Counted from the first letter of the stretch, positions 17,683-26,368 are shown. The stretch is DNA of 64,000 nt from Chloroflexota bacterium (GCA_013388745.1 JACAER010000050.1:105460-169459), one strand, 5' to 3'. Notes: a model not told the origin generated them from the letters alone. Made by a program: numbers and translations.

Positions 17683-18819
17683 TTGGACAAAAAATTGGAC
17701 TCACAAGTATTGATCGACGGGCTGGGGCAGGCGGTGCTGGTCTTCGACAGCGCCGGCAAGCTCCTCCAGGAAAATCAGGCCGCGCGCATTATGCTCGGCA
17801 AAGATATGGATGTCGTCCGCGCCGAAGGCTGGACAGCAACACAGGTCATGCTCAATACGCGCGTCGCCAACCCTTATGATCGTGTGGAAAACGCGCTGGA
17901 TCGCGCGCGCGAAAGCGGCAAGCCTGCCCGCTTCCACACCTATCGTTCCGGCGAGTATTTGCCGTGCTGGGCCTCGTTCATCAAGGGCGAAAAAGAGGAA
18001 ACGCTCACGCTGATTACCGTCGAAATTCCCGATTGGGCGGCGCTTTCTGAGCTGATGGAAAAATTCATCGGCGAAGTAAAGGATGCGATCGAAAACACCC
18101 AGGGGCATATTGACCTGATTATGCAGACCATCAAAACGCACAAGGCCAGCGACACGGTGGAAACGGTCGGCAAGCGCATCGGCGGCTTTGTGCGCCTGAT
18201 CGACATCCACATGCATCGCGTGGGGCGGTTGGTAACGATGATGCAGCGGCTGGAAAGAATCCGCACCGGCACACTGCAAAGCGACCTGCGCGACCGCCGC
18301 CGCCGCATCAATGTCGAGGAATTTATGGAAGACTTGCTCGAAGGACTGGACGAGGTGCAACTCCTCGACCCGGAAACCGACGAGCAGGATTACCGCGCGC
18401 GCATCAAGCTTCAGGTCGAAGGCCAGCCCCTGGCTGGCGTGTCTACGGCAGAACTGACCGTCGTCTTGCAAGACATTTTGCGCAATGCTATCATGTACAG
18501 CATGAAGGCCACGCCGGTTAAAATCGAAGTGCGCAGCGTTAATAATAACGAGGCTGTGCAGTTCGACATCACCGACGAGGGCTATGGGGTGCGCGACAAA
18601 GAACGCGAACGGGTGTTTTTGCCCTTCCAGCGCGCGCGCCAGCCGCAGATTATCGGCGAATTCGGTTATGGCCTCAGCCTGTATTTGTGTAAGCACGAAG
18701 TAGAAGCGATGAACGGGCGCATGTGGTACAAGAGCGAAGAAGGCGTCGGCAGTACTTTCAGCCTGACTGTCCCCGCGTGGCGCGACGAGTCCGCCGCGTC
18801 GTCTTCGTCCAAATCATAA
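17683..18819 (+). CDS. PAS-containing histidine-kinase-like protein, H-box His missing
   Basis: A 378-residue protein starting at TTG 17683, with GGGGAG at 17669-17674. Residues about 5-115 look like a PAS sensor. About 125-210 is a long helical DHp-like region. About 250-370 is a HATPase_c domain with clear N box (DILRNAIMYS, Asn268), G1 (DEGYGV), F box (FLPFQ) and G2 (GEFGYGLSL). In the helix where kinases carry SHELRTP, this protein reads EVKDAIEN, so the phospho-accepting His is replaced by Asp134. There is no transmembrane segment and no adjacent response regulator. It may be a degenerate kinase, a phosphatase or a kinase modulator. Confidence 0.75.
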   Translation: MDKKLDSQVLIDGLGQAVLVFDSAGKLLQENQAARIMLGKDMDVVRAEGWTATQVMLNTRVANPYDRVENALDRARESGKPARFHTYRSGEYLPCWASFIKGEKEETLTLITVEIPDWAALSELMEKFIGEVKDAIENTQGHIDLIMQTIKTHKASDTVETVGKRIGGFVRLIDIHMHRVGRLVTMMQRLERIRTGTLQSDLRDRRRRINVEEFMEDLLEGLDEVQLLDPETDEQDYRARIKLQVEGQPLAGVSTAELTVVLQDILRNAIMYSMKATPVKIEVRSVNNNEAVQFDITDEGYGVRDKERERVFLPFQRARQPQIIGEFGYGLSLYLCKHEVEAMNGRMWYKSEEGVGSTFSLTVPAWRDESAASSSSKS

Positions 18820-18854
18820 GCTGCGCCCGGCTGTCCCGCGAGACTCGATCTGGT

Positions 18855-18892
18855 AACGCCTCTCTGTGGTTCAGCACAGGGCAGGCGTTTTT
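18855..18892 (+). terminator. Rho-independent terminator after kinase-like gene
   Basis: A long stem (18855-18868 with 18875-18889, one bulge, 6-nt loop) with arms AACGCCTCTCTGTG and CACAGGGCAGGCGTT, running into a TTTTT tract. It sits 35 nt after the kinase-like gene's stop. Confidence 0.85.
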
Positions 18893-18910
18893 GTTTGAAA
18901 GAAGGCGTTC

Positions 18911-19045
18911 ATGACGCGCGAATTATTTGACACGTTGATTATCATCGTTATCGTTATCGGGTTAGCGCTGGCGGCGCTGCGCCTGTATCAGGACTTCACG
19001 CGCCCGCTGCCGCCGGATGAAAACGAGCAGCCACCCCAAAAGTGA
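18911..19045 (+). CDS. Small membrane protein, 44 aa
   Basis: A short open frame starting MTRELFDTLIIIVIVIGLAL, with one transmembrane helix (about residues 7-25) and a charged, Pro-rich tail ending PPQK. An AAGAAGG lies just upstream of ATG 18911. It falls between the terminator and serS and ends 48 nt before serS. Family unknown; it is supported only by its hydrophobic profile and ribosome site. Confidence 0.5.
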   Translation: MTRELFDTLIIIVIVIGLALAALRLYQDFTRPLPPDENEQPPQK

Positions 19046-19093
19046 GCCACTCAGCCGCCGCGCGGCTTAATCCCTATCAAGGAGTCATGTTTT

Positions 19094-20506
19094 ATGCTGG
19101 ATATTGCACTGATTCGCGAAAAACCCGACTGGGTGAAGGAACGGCTCGCCCGCCTGAACGACGCGGAGGCTGTGGCGCGCATCGACACGATTGTCGCGCT
19201 GGATAAACAGCGGCGCGCGCTGCTGACCGAAGCCGAAGCGCTGCAAGCCGCGCGCAACAAGCTCAACAAGAACGTGGGCGCGCTGCGCGGCAGCAAAAAA
19301 CTGGACGAGGCGGGCAAAGCCGTCCAGGCCGCCGCTGCTGTGCAGGCCATCGACGCGGGCGATTATGACGCTGCCGCGCGTTATATGACGGGCGAAACTG
19401 TCGCCAGCGGCACGGGCGCTGCCGACTCGCTCGATACGCTGATGGCCGCGCTGCGTGCGCTGGGCGAGCGGGTAGAAACGCTCAATGATGAGGTGAAGGG
19501 CGTCGAAGCGCAGTTGGACGAAGCCATGTTCTGGCTGCCCAACATGCCGCACGACAGCGTGCCCGTGTTCCCCAGCGACGAACACAACAAACCCTGGCCC
19601 GCCGAAGGCCAGATGCCGGAATTCGACTTTCAGCCCAGGCCGCACTGGGAACTCGGCCCGGCGCTGGGCATTATCGACTTTGAGCGCGGCGTTAAGCTGG
19701 CGGGGTCGCGCGGTTATGTGCTCAAAGGCTGGGGCGCGCGTTTGCAGCGGGCGCTCATCAGCTTTTTCCTCGATATGGCGCGCGAAAAGGGCTTCGAAGA
19801 ACTGTATGTGCCCTATTTCGTCAAAGAGGACATGATGTTCGGCGCAGGGCAGTTCCCTAAGTTCCGCGATGTTGTGTACTTCGACGCCGACGCCGACGTG
19901 TACATGCTGCCCACCGCCGAGGTCGCCATCACCAATTTACACCGCGACGAAATTCTGGACGAGGCGCAGCTTCCGCTGTACTACGTGGCGCATACGCCCT
20001 GCTTCCGCCGCGAAAAAATGAGCGCCGGACGCGACGTGCGCGGCATTAAGCGCCTGCACCAGTTCGAAAAAGTCGAGATGTACAAGTTCACCACGCCCGA
20101 AACCAGCTACGCCGAACTCGAAGCGCTGGTGGAAGCGGCCAGCGACATCTGCCGCGCGCTGAAAATCCCTTTCCGCCGTCTGGAAATCGTCACGGGCGAT
20201 CTGGGCTTTAGCGCCAGCAAAAAATATGATGTCGAGATGTATGCGCCCGGCTGCAACGAATGGCTGGAAGTAAGTTCATGCAGCAACACCGAAGACTTTC
20301 AGGCGCGGCGTTCCAACATCAAATATCGCGGCGGCGAGAGCAAACGCCCGCAGTTCGTGCATACGCTCAACGGCAGCGGGCTGGCGACGCCGCGTGTCAT
20401 CATTGCCATTCTGGAAAATTACCAGCAGGCCGACGGCAGCGTGCGTATCCCTGACGTGCTGCGCCCGTATTTAGGTGGGGCAGAAGTCATCAGCGCGCGC
20501 GGTTAG
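19094..20506 (+). CDS. serS: Seryl-tRNA synthetase
   Basis: A 470-residue class II aminoacyl-tRNA synthetase that charges tRNA-Ser with serine. AAGGAG lies at 19079-19084. The N-terminal coiled-coil arm (about residues 1-135) is followed by the catalytic core with motif 2 (FRREKMSAGRDVRGIKRLHQ) and motif 3 (NGSGLATPRVIIAILEN). The usual bacterial length is about 420-430 residues. The extra length lies largely in an Ala-rich part of the arm at about residues 70-110. No T-box leader is visible upstream. Confidence 0.97.
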   Translation: MLDIALIREKPDWVKERLARLNDAEAVARIDTIVALDKQRRALLTEAEALQAARNKLNKNVGALRGSKKLDEAGKAVQAAAAVQAIDAGDYDAAARYMTGETVASGTGAADSLDTLMAALRALGERVETLNDEVKGVEAQLDEAMFWLPNMPHDSVPVFPSDEHNKPWPAEGQMPEFDFQPRPHWELGPALGIIDFERGVKLAGSRGYVLKGWGARLQRALISFFLDMAREKGFEELYVPYFVKEDMMFGAGQFPKFRDVVYFDADADVYMLPTAEVAITNLHRDEILDEAQLPLYYVAHTPCFRREKMSAGRDVRGIKRLHQFEKVEMYKFTTPETSYAELEALVEAASDICRALKIPFRRLEIVTGDLGFSASKKYDVEMYAPGCNEWLEVSSCSNTEDFQARRSNIKYRGGESKRPQFVHTLNGSGLATPRVIIAILENYQQADGSVRIPDVLRPYLGGAEVISARG

Positions 20507-20516
20507 AACAGCCGCG

Positions 20517-20545
20517 AAGGGGTACAGCGTGCGGCTGTGCCCCTT
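20517..20545 (+). terminator. Hairpin after serS
   Basis: An 11-bp stem with one T-G wobble (20517-20527 with 20535-20545, AAGGGGTACAG/CTGTGCCCCTT) lies 10 nt after the serS stop. No T-run follows. Probably a weak terminator or an mRNA 3'-end stabiliser. Confidence 0.5.
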
Positions 20546-20585
20546 ATGGCAGACGCCCGCGAGAGTGAAAAGAAAGAGATGCGTC

Positions 20586-20918
20586 ATGTCGGTTACTGTC
20601 GAATCGCTTGAAACACCCATCCGTTTTAATGCGGACGGTGTGGCATTGATTGGTCGCACGCGCGTGCCGCTGGCTGCCGTCATTACCGCCTTTCGTCAAG
20701 GCGATTCCGCTGAACAGATTGTCGATAGTTATGATTCGCTCTCGCTAAGCGATGTTTATGCCGTGATCGCCTATTATTTGCGGCATCGTGAGCAGGTGGA
20801 TGCTTATCTGGCGCAGCAGCGCGCCGACACACAGGCTGCGCGCCTTGATCTGGAGAGCCGGCATCCAGAGATGTTCACGCTGCAAGGCCGCCTGCGTCGC
20901 TTAAAACAAGGAATTTAA
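20586..20918 (+). CDS. DUF433 antitoxin-like protein
   Basis: A 110-residue protein from ATG 20586. The core IRFNADGVALIGRTRVPLAAVITAFRQGDSAEQIVDSY... with LSLSDVYAVIAYYL is the DUF433 pattern: a short beta-hairpin plus a helix-turn-helix-like domain. DUF433 proteins usually precede a DUF5615 (PIN-like) toxin gene, and here such a gene starts 3 nt downstream, but it is broken. This is probably the surviving antitoxin half. Confidence 0.8.
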   Translation: MSVTVESLETPIRFNADGVALIGRTRVPLAAVITAFRQGDSAEQIVDSYDSLSLSDVYAVIAYYLRHREQVDAYLAQQRADTQAARLDLESRHPEMFTLQGRLRRLKQGI

Positions 20919-20921
20919 GGC

Positions 20922-21110
20922 GTGCTGCGCTTCCTAGCCGACGAGAATTTTAACAACCGAATTTTGCGGGCGCTGCGCCGTGAAAATGCAACTATAGACC
21001 TTCAGCGTGTTCAAGACACTCCAGTCTATCAGGCATCAAGCGATCACCCGACCCCACGCCGCGCCTGTTCCCGGCGTATTCTGGACTGCTCCCTCTTCTG
21101 GCATAAATAA
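20922..21110 (+). pseudogene. DUF5615 PIN-like toxin, truncated
   Basis: GTG 20922 starts MLRFLADENFNNRILRALRR, the typical N-terminus of DUF5615 PIN-like toxins, including the first acidic residue in DEN. After about 40 residues (VQDTPVYQASSD) the sequence departs from the family and stops at residue 62, against about 110-120 in intact members. The remaining acidic catalytic residues are lost. It lies 3 nt from the DUF433 gene, as in intact pairs. Confidence 0.7.
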
Positions 21111-21204
21111 ATATTGTCAAATAATATTATCGCAAAACAAGCTTTTGGGGCATGTCGCGCAAAAATGCCAGGATAGAGGCAAACGGAGAGCAAAAGGGCG
21201 GCTC

Positions 21205-21504
21205 ATGTCCGAATACCTATTTGTCTACAGCACATTGATGGAACCCAACATACAAAAGGCGGTGCTGGGACGCTTTATACCCGGCGCGCCAGATGCGCTG
21301 CCTGGCTACCGCCGCGCGCCGATACTCCGGGGCACCTTCACCTATTTCATCGTCGTACCGCAAGCAGACAGTGTAGTCGAAGGGCTAGTGCTGGAAGTCA
21401 GCGCCGATGAACTGGAAAAATGTGACCGCTACGAAGGCGATTCTTGCCGCCGCTTCCGTGTCCAACTACAAAGCGGCCTCGAAGCGTGGGTTTATGGGAC
21501 GTGA
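21205..21504 (+). CDS. Gamma-glutamylcyclotransferase/AIG2-like protein
   Basis: A 99-residue cytoplasmic protein from ATG 21205 (AAAGGGCGG upstream). The N-terminal YLFVYSTLMEP matches the YGTL substrate-binding loop, and DRYEGDSCRRFRV contains the expected catalytic Glu of AIG2/GGCT enzymes. It is slightly short at the C-terminus compared with typical members (about 110-150 residues). The substrate is probably a gamma-glutamyl amine or peptide. No operon partner is evident. Confidence 0.75.
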   Translation: MSEYLFVYSTLMEPNIQKAVLGRFIPGAPDALPGYRRAPILRGTFTYFIVVPQADSVVEGLVLEVSADELEKCDRYEGDSCRRFRVQLQSGLEAWVYGT

Positions 21505-21643
21505 GGGGTGATGATGTCCGCAGCAGCGTAGGCCAGTAGTCAGAGAAGCGTGCGGTGGCAGTAGCGCGCGCGTCCATGAAGCAAAAGCGCCCCCCGTTAT
21601 CCTGTGATTAACGTTTAAAAAACTAACCACAGGAGACGATCAA

Positions 21644-22276
21644 ATGAACTGCAAACTGCTTTTTATCGCCCTCACCCTGCTCATTTTCGCCAGCGCCGCC
21701 GTCGCCTTCGCCGACAACGGCCCCACTGTCAGCGCCGGCTCGCAGGCAGTTAATGTGCGCAGCGGCCCCGGCGTTGACTTTGCGATTCGCGGCGTGCTGT
21801 ATCCCGGCTACGCGCTGCCCGCCACCGGACGCAGCGATTTCGCCGCCGGGCGTTTTTGCACCGGACGCGCCGCCGATATGGATATGTGGATTCGCATCAC
21901 CTTTAACGAGATGGAAGGCTGGGTCAACCGCTGCGCCGTGATCGTCAACGGCACAGTCGATACGCTGCCGGTTTTCGGCGCGACCAACGCCACGCTGGCC
22001 GAAAATGTGGACAGCGGCACGCTGCTGGACGGTGACAGCACACCTGACGACGGCATGATGCTGTTCACCAGCGCGCGCGCCAACCTGCGCACCAGCCCGT
22101 CGCTGAACGCTGAGGTGCTGGGCGTCGTGCCCTTTAATCAGCCGGTGCGTGTGCTGGGACGCACTGCCGCCGGTGGCTGGCTGCGCGTGCAGTACGGCGA
22201 CAGCAGCGGCTGGATCGCGGCGCACCTGCTTATCAAGCCGCTGAACTGGCTGGATATGGTGCCGGTCATCCAATAA
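21644..22276 (+). CDS. Secreted protein with two SH3b domains
   Basis: A 210-residue protein with a clear signal peptide (residues 1-23, cleavage likely after AFA) and CAGGAG upstream of ATG 21644. Two bacterial SH3 domains follow: SQAVNVRSGPGVDF... (about 33-105) and SARANLRTSPSLNAEVLG... (about 145-200). The first contains Cys72 and a second Cys (about 97) that could pair outside the cell. There is no catalytic domain. It probably binds cell envelope or extracellular polymer. Confidence 0.75.
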   Translation: MNCKLLFIALTLLIFASAAVAFADNGPTVSAGSQAVNVRSGPGVDFAIRGVLYPGYALPATGRSDFAAGRFCTGRAADMDMWIRITFNEMEGWVNRCAVIVNGTVDTLPVFGATNATLAENVDSGTLLDGDSTPDDGMMLFTSARANLRTSPSLNAEVLGVVPFNQPVRVLGRTAAGGWLRVQYGDSSGWIAAHLLIKPLNWLDMVPVIQ

Positions 22277-22388
22277 CGGCCTGTACCCTAATTGCCTAAC
22301 TGCTCTACACGCCCGCGCGATAGTCGTGCGGGCATGCTTTGTGTTACCATAGCGGTCAGTGTCGATTTGTACGCAAAAAGGCGCGGCG

Positions 22389-23186
22389 ATGACCGATTGG
22401 ATGGCGCTGCTGTTTCCGGCGTGGGGGCAGCGCAAATGGTTCTACGATATTCTGCTCAAGCAGAACCCCAGACCGCTGCTGGCACTGGCGCCCGGCATCG
22501 CTTACTATCGCGTGCGCCAACTGGATGGCAGCGTCAGCCGCTGGTGCGCGTCTGTGCTGGTCGTGCGCCCGGAACAGATCACGCTGCACCCCCTGACGCG
22601 CGAGATGCAGGAGCAGGAGCAGGTGCCGCTGCCCGCTTTGCGCTGGTTTGGCCGCCCGCACAAGTATCACGATGGCAAAAATGACATCTGGCTGCATGTC
22701 GAACAGGACGAACGCTGGCAGGTGTACGAAATTCGCACGCCGCGCCATTACATGCACAAGTTCGTGCGCGCGCTCAAGCAGATTGCGCACGAAGATATGG
22801 TCACCGCCTACCGCCGGATGCGTCCGTATGTGCATCTTGGGCCGCTGGCGGCGCACCCGGCCGTGCAGGATATTTACGGCGCGTGGCAGCTCAGCGACGC
22901 GCTGCAACTGTACATCATGCCGCTGTATCTGGTGATTCTCCAGGACATGCGCGTCCTGCGCGTCGTGCCCCTGCACGAGATCAGCGATATCACGCCGCTG
23001 CGCCGCCTCGACGCGCCGCAGGCTGATGGGCTGGTGCGCTTCCGCGCGGCACAAGAAACCATGTCCTTCGTTCTGGAACATTATCAGCGGTTCGCCGAAA
23101 ACTTAGCGCAAGCCGCGCGCTGCGCGCTGGAAGTGCCGCCGCAGCGCAAGCAAAAAAGCGCCGAGGACGATGAAGAATGGGATTAG
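22389..23186 (+). CDS. Conserved-looking protein of unknown function
   Basis: A 265-residue soluble protein. ATG 22389 (preceded by AAAAAGGCG) was preferred to the in-frame GTG 22359. It begins MTDWMALLFPAWGQRKWFYD and is rich in Trp, Tyr, Arg and His. It has no signal peptide or membrane helix, and ends in an acidic tail (EDDEEWD). No family motif that I can name is present. Its last codons overlap the start of the next small membrane gene (ATG 23177), which suggests translational coupling. Confidence 0.6.
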   Translation: MTDWMALLFPAWGQRKWFYDILLKQNPRPLLALAPGIAYYRVRQLDGSVSRWCASVLVVRPEQITLHPLTREMQEQEQVPLPALRWFGRPHKYHDGKNDIWLHVEQDERWQVYEIRTPRHYMHKFVRALKQIAHEDMVTAYRRMRPYVHLGPLAAHPAVQDIYGAWQLSDALQLYIMPLYLVILQDMRVLRVVPLHEISDITPLRRLDAPQADGLVRFRAAQETMSFVLEHYQRFAENLAQAARCALEVPPQRKQKSAEDDEEWD

Positions 23187-23429
23187 CGATTGCCGTCGCC
23201 CTTGCGCTGGCAGTGCTGACGTTCGTCACCGCCCAGATTACGCGCCGCCGCTGGCTGCTGGCGCTGTTCGTTGTGTGCGCCGCCGCTGCTGCTGGTTTAT
23301 GTGCTGCTGCTCATCGGGCGTGCCCTGACAGGCGTGGACTCATCGTTCGCGCCGCATCAGCATTTCGCCTCGGCGCTGGCGCAGGCAGCCAAAGGCGAAT
23401 TCGACACAGCCTCCGAGGGTGTGGGCTAA
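23177..23429 (+). pseudogene. Small two-helix membrane protein, apparently frameshifted
   Basis: ATG 23177 overlaps the previous stop and encodes MGLAIAVALALAVLTFVTAQ plus a second hydrophobic stretch. Near 23278, inside a GCC/GCT triplet run, the plausible frame shifts by one base. It continues LLLVYVLLLIGRALTGVDSS, then FAPHQHFASALAQAAKGEFDT, to a stop at 23427-23429. The shifted frame restores a normal transmembrane helix and a soluble tail of about 85 residues in total. The unshifted frame gives a Cys/Arg-rich tail that does not look like protein. A sequencing error or a real mutation are both possible. Confidence 0.5.
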
Positions 23430-23581
23430 GAACAGCGCATTTTAGGATGTAACCCCCAGCGGCAACCTGCTTGCATGGATTCCCCGCTGCAAACTGCTTT
23501 TGGGTACAATGAAAGACCGTCATATAGCAGAACGGCTGCGCGAGCGATGCGCGGCTGTGCCTTTTTGAGGAGATGGTAAAA

Positions 23582-24694
23582 ATGAGTGCCCAGAGCAAGG
23601 CTCCCCAACCCGCTCCGTTCCAGTATATGCCCGTTGACCAGACAGAGAATATCCACAATAAACAGCGGGTGATGGCCATTATGCAGGCGCTGGTCAATGC
23701 GCCGCTGGCCGAGTTGGACACGGCGCTGCGCGATGGCTTCCACGCCGACGCGCAGGTCAACGTCACGCATCCGATCAACGAGCTGCAAGGTCTGCCAGCG
23801 ATCGCCGAACAGGTCTGGAAACCGCTGCGGCTGGCGCTTCCCGATGTCGAACGGCGCGATGATCTGGTAGCCGGCGGGCGCTATCGCGCTACACACTGGA
23901 TCGCTTGTCTGGGGCATTATGTCGGCACATTTACGCACGACTGGATCGGTATTCCTGCGACACAACAGGTGGTCGCTGTGCGCTATGCAGAAGGCCATGA
24001 ACTGCGCGACGGCAAAATCGCCGTCAGCTATGTTTTCATCGATTTTCTTGACCTCATGCGCCAGGCCGGTTACTGGCCGATCGCGCCCAGTCTGGGGCAG
24101 GAAATGCGCTGGCTGCCGCCGATGACCCATGATGGGGTGATTCTGAGCGCGCAGGATGAAGCGCGTTCCCAACGCACGATCGAAACCGTCCTCAAGATGC
24201 ACGCGGCGCTGGGTTACTACAACCGCCAGCCACCCACACGCGCGGTCTTAGACCTGATGGGCATGGTCAAACACTGGCATCCCAACTTCATGTGGTATGG
24301 CCCGGCGGGCATCGGCACGACGCGCGGGCTGAAAGGCTTCGAGGATTACCATCAGATTCCGTTTCTGGTGGCATTTCCCGATCGCGGCGGCACAGAGATC
24401 GGGCACTTTATTCGCATTGGCGACGGCTATTATGCCGTGACAGGCGGCTGGGGTTACTTGCAAGCCACCCACACAGGACACGATTTTCTGGGGATGCCGC
24501 CCACAGGCAAACGTATCAGAATGCGTGTGATGGATTTTTACCGCTGCGACGATGAAACGATTGTCGAAAACTGGATACCGATGGATGTGCCGCACATCCT
24601 GCTGCAAATGGGCGTGGATGTTTTCGGGCGGATGCGTCACCAATTCCGCCAGCACACCCCGATCAGCGTCAGCGAGTGGCTGCTGCGACCGTGA
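23582..24694 (+). CDS. Double SnoaL/NTF2-like protein (ester-cyclase type)
   Basis: A 370-residue protein with two SnoaL-like alpha+beta barrels (about residues 30-165 and 205-350). Start ATG 23582 has AGGAG 9 nt upstream; ATG 23573 lies directly on that ribosome site. The C-terminal domain carries WYGPAGIGTTRG, followed by a PF..AFPD segment. These features are shared with the other SnoaL proteins of the cluster (39599-40630 and 41275-41766). Family members are cyclases, hydrolases or binding proteins, and activity cannot be assigned. It is the only catabolic-cluster gene on the plus strand, converging on the lactonase gene with a 20-nt gap. Confidence 0.75.
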   Translation: MSAQSKAPQPAPFQYMPVDQTENIHNKQRVMAIMQALVNAPLAELDTALRDGFHADAQVNVTHPINELQGLPAIAEQVWKPLRLALPDVERRDDLVAGGRYRATHWIACLGHYVGTFTHDWIGIPATQQVVAVRYAEGHELRDGKIAVSYVFIDFLDLMRQAGYWPIAPSLGQEMRWLPPMTHDGVILSAQDEARSQRTIETVLKMHAALGYYNRQPPTRAVLDLMGMVKHWHPNFMWYGPAGIGTTRGLKGFEDYHQIPFLVAFPDRGGTEIGHFIRIGDGYYAVTGGWGYLQATHTGHDFLGMPPTGKRIRMRVMDFYRCDDETIVENWIPMDVPHILLQMGVDVFGRMRHQFRQHTPISVSEWLLRP

Positions 24695-24714
24695 TTAAGA
24701 GCGCGTCAGACAGT

Positions 24715-25611
24715 TCAGAACAGGGGCAGGCCAGGCACGTTCACGCGCAGGCGGTAGACACTGGTGGTCGCCGTGATGTACAGGCTGCGCAGGTCGGCAT
24801 CGCCCCAGATAAAGTTGGTGGCCTGTTCTGGCATCCGAATCACGCCCAGACAAACTGCGTCGGCACTGAAGACATGCACGCCTCCGGGGCCGCAGCAGAA
24901 CAAATGCCCGGCACGGTCAAATTTCATGCCGTCGGGTACGCCGACACCCTCGCCGCTGGTTTCTGCCCACAACCGCCCGCCGCGCAGTAGGCCGTCTTCC
25001 GTCACATCAAACACGCGGATATGCAAGCGCTGCGTGTCGTTGATGTAAAGCTGCTGCTCATCCAACGAAAAACACAGGCCGTTGGGCTTGGCAAAATCAT
25101 CGACCAGTAACGTCAGCGCCAGCGTTTCGGGATGCAGGCGGTACACGCCCGCGAACGGCAGTTCCGGCTCGCGCGGAATGCCGAAGCGCGGCTCACGCCC
25201 GGCGCGCGGATCGGTAAAGTAGATCATACCGTCACGCTTAACGATGATGTCGTTTGGGCTGTTCAACTGTTTGCCCTGATAGTGCGCGGCCATAACCGTT
25301 ACACTGCCATCGCGTTCGGTGCGCGTCACGCGGCTGCTGGCGTGATGACAGGTGAGCATTCGCCCCTGCCGATCATAGGTATTGCCGTTCGCCAGGTGAC
25401 TGTTGGGACGAATGTCCTTCAGCCCGTCGGCGGCGCTCCACTGGAAAATCGAGTTGCCGATAATATCGCTGAAGCGCAGATGGCCTTCATACGGATGCCA
25501 GATCGGGCCTTCGGTGAACTTAAAGCCTGTCAGCAGTTGTTCAAGCTGCGTTTCGGGATCGATGATCGCGGTCAGCCGCGCGTCGCGGATGTCCAATGTT
25601 ACAGTGGTCAT
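24715..25611 (-). CDS. SMP-30/gluconolactonase family protein
   Basis: A 298-residue six-bladed beta-propeller lactonase. Family metal ligands are visible: Glu in FTEGPIWHP, Asn in NSPNDIIV and Asp in PDGMKFDRAGHLF. Such enzymes open sugar lactones to aldonic acids. ATG 25611 is 8 nt after the SDR stop, so the gene is the last of the leftward unit cupin-MetE-hydrolase-HisD-SDR-lactonase. With dehydrogenases upstream, the natural role is hydrolysis of a lactone formed by oxidation of a sugar-like substrate (inference). Confidence 0.85.
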   Translation of the reverse strand: MTTVTLDIRDARLTAIIDPETQLEQLLTGFKFTEGPIWHPYEGHLRFSDIIGNSIFQWSAADGLKDIRPNSHLANGNTYDRQGRMLTCHHASSRVTRTERDGSVTVMAAHYQGKQLNSPNDIIVKRDGMIYFTDPRAGREPRFGIPREPELPFAGVYRLHPETLALTLLVDDFAKPNGLCFSLDEQQLYINDTQRLHIRVFDVTEDGLLRGGRLWAETSGEGVGVPDGMKFDRAGHLFCCGPGGVHVFSADAVCLGVIRMPEQATNFIWGDADLRSLYITATTSVYRLRVNVPGLPLF

Positions 25612-25621
25612 GATTTACGCC

Positions 25622-26368
25622 TTAGAGTAGAGGCCGGCCCCCATCCACCGCGATAATATCGCCGGTCGAGAAGGTGAGATGCGCCGCGACCGCATACACC
25701 GCTTCGGCCACATCAGCGGCCTGGGCGATACGCTTGAGCGGTGTTTTGTCGCGCTGTTCCTGAAGAATTTCCGGCGGCATCCGCAGCGCATATTCGCCTT
25801 CGACCCAACCAGGGGCAACCGAAATTACACGGATTTTTGGGGCCAGCGCGCGCGCCAGTGAACGGGTCATACTATCCAGCGCGGCTTTGCTGGCGCAGTA
25901 AGCGATATTGCTGCCGACGCCTGTGCGCCCGGCAATCGAGGAGATATTGACGATCAGGCCGCCCTCCCCTTGCATGAGCAGCGGCTTGAGCGCGCGCACA
26001 CAGGCGAACGCCCCGCGCCAATTGACGCGGAAGATTTCGTCGATCAGGGCATCATCTAACCCATCGAGATCATGGTGTGGCACGGGACGTGTCATGCCGG
26101 CGTTGTTCACCAGCACATCCACCGTCCCACAGCGCGCGGCGACAGTTTCCGCCAGGCCTGCCAGTTCAGCGCTGTTGTCCACCGCCGCCTGAAAAGTCAT
26201 GTGACCCTCACCAGGCAGCCCCGCGGCAAGCGTCTCGGTGGCTGCCTGGCTCTGGCGATACACCAGCACCACCCGCATACCCGCCGCGGCCAGGCGGCGG
26301 CTGATGGCGCTGCCAATACCGCCGCCCGCTCCCGTGACCACCGCCACTTTCCCTGCTAATGATGCCAT
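25622..26368 (-). CDS. Short-chain dehydrogenase/reductase (first of two)
   Basis: A 248-residue classical SDR. Start ATG 26368 has GGGAGGAG upstream; an extended frame to 26482 has no ribosome site and overlaps the HisD-like gene. The cofactor motif TGAGGGIG, the NNAG motif and the catalytic Ser/Tyr/Lys (ISSIAGRTGVG... YCASK) are all present. The FabG-like layout suggests oxidation or reduction of a hydroxyl using NAD(P). It sits between the HisD-like dehydrogenase and the lactonase. Confidence 0.9.
   Translation of the reverse strand: MASLAGKVAVVTGAGGGIGSAISRRLAAAGMRVVLVYRQSQAATETLAAGLPGEGHMTFQAAVDNSAELAGLAETVAARCGTVDVLVNNAGMTRPVPHHDLDGLDDALIDEIFRVNWRGAFACVRALKPLLMQGEGGLIVNISSIAGRTGVGSNIAYCASKAALDSMTRSLARALAPKIRVISVAPGWVEGEYALRMPPEILQEQRDKTPLKRIAQAADVAEAVYAVAAHLTFSTGDIIAVDGGRPLL

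Noticed and set aside
19046..19093. T-box leader of serS
   Set aside because: Only 48 nt separate the small gene from serS, too short for a T-box, and no conserved T-box core is seen.
21104..21133. AT-rich stretch as an origin or attachment site
   Set aside because: About 30 bp of AT-rich sequence without DnaA-box clusters or direct repeats; most likely just intergenic sequence after the truncated toxin.
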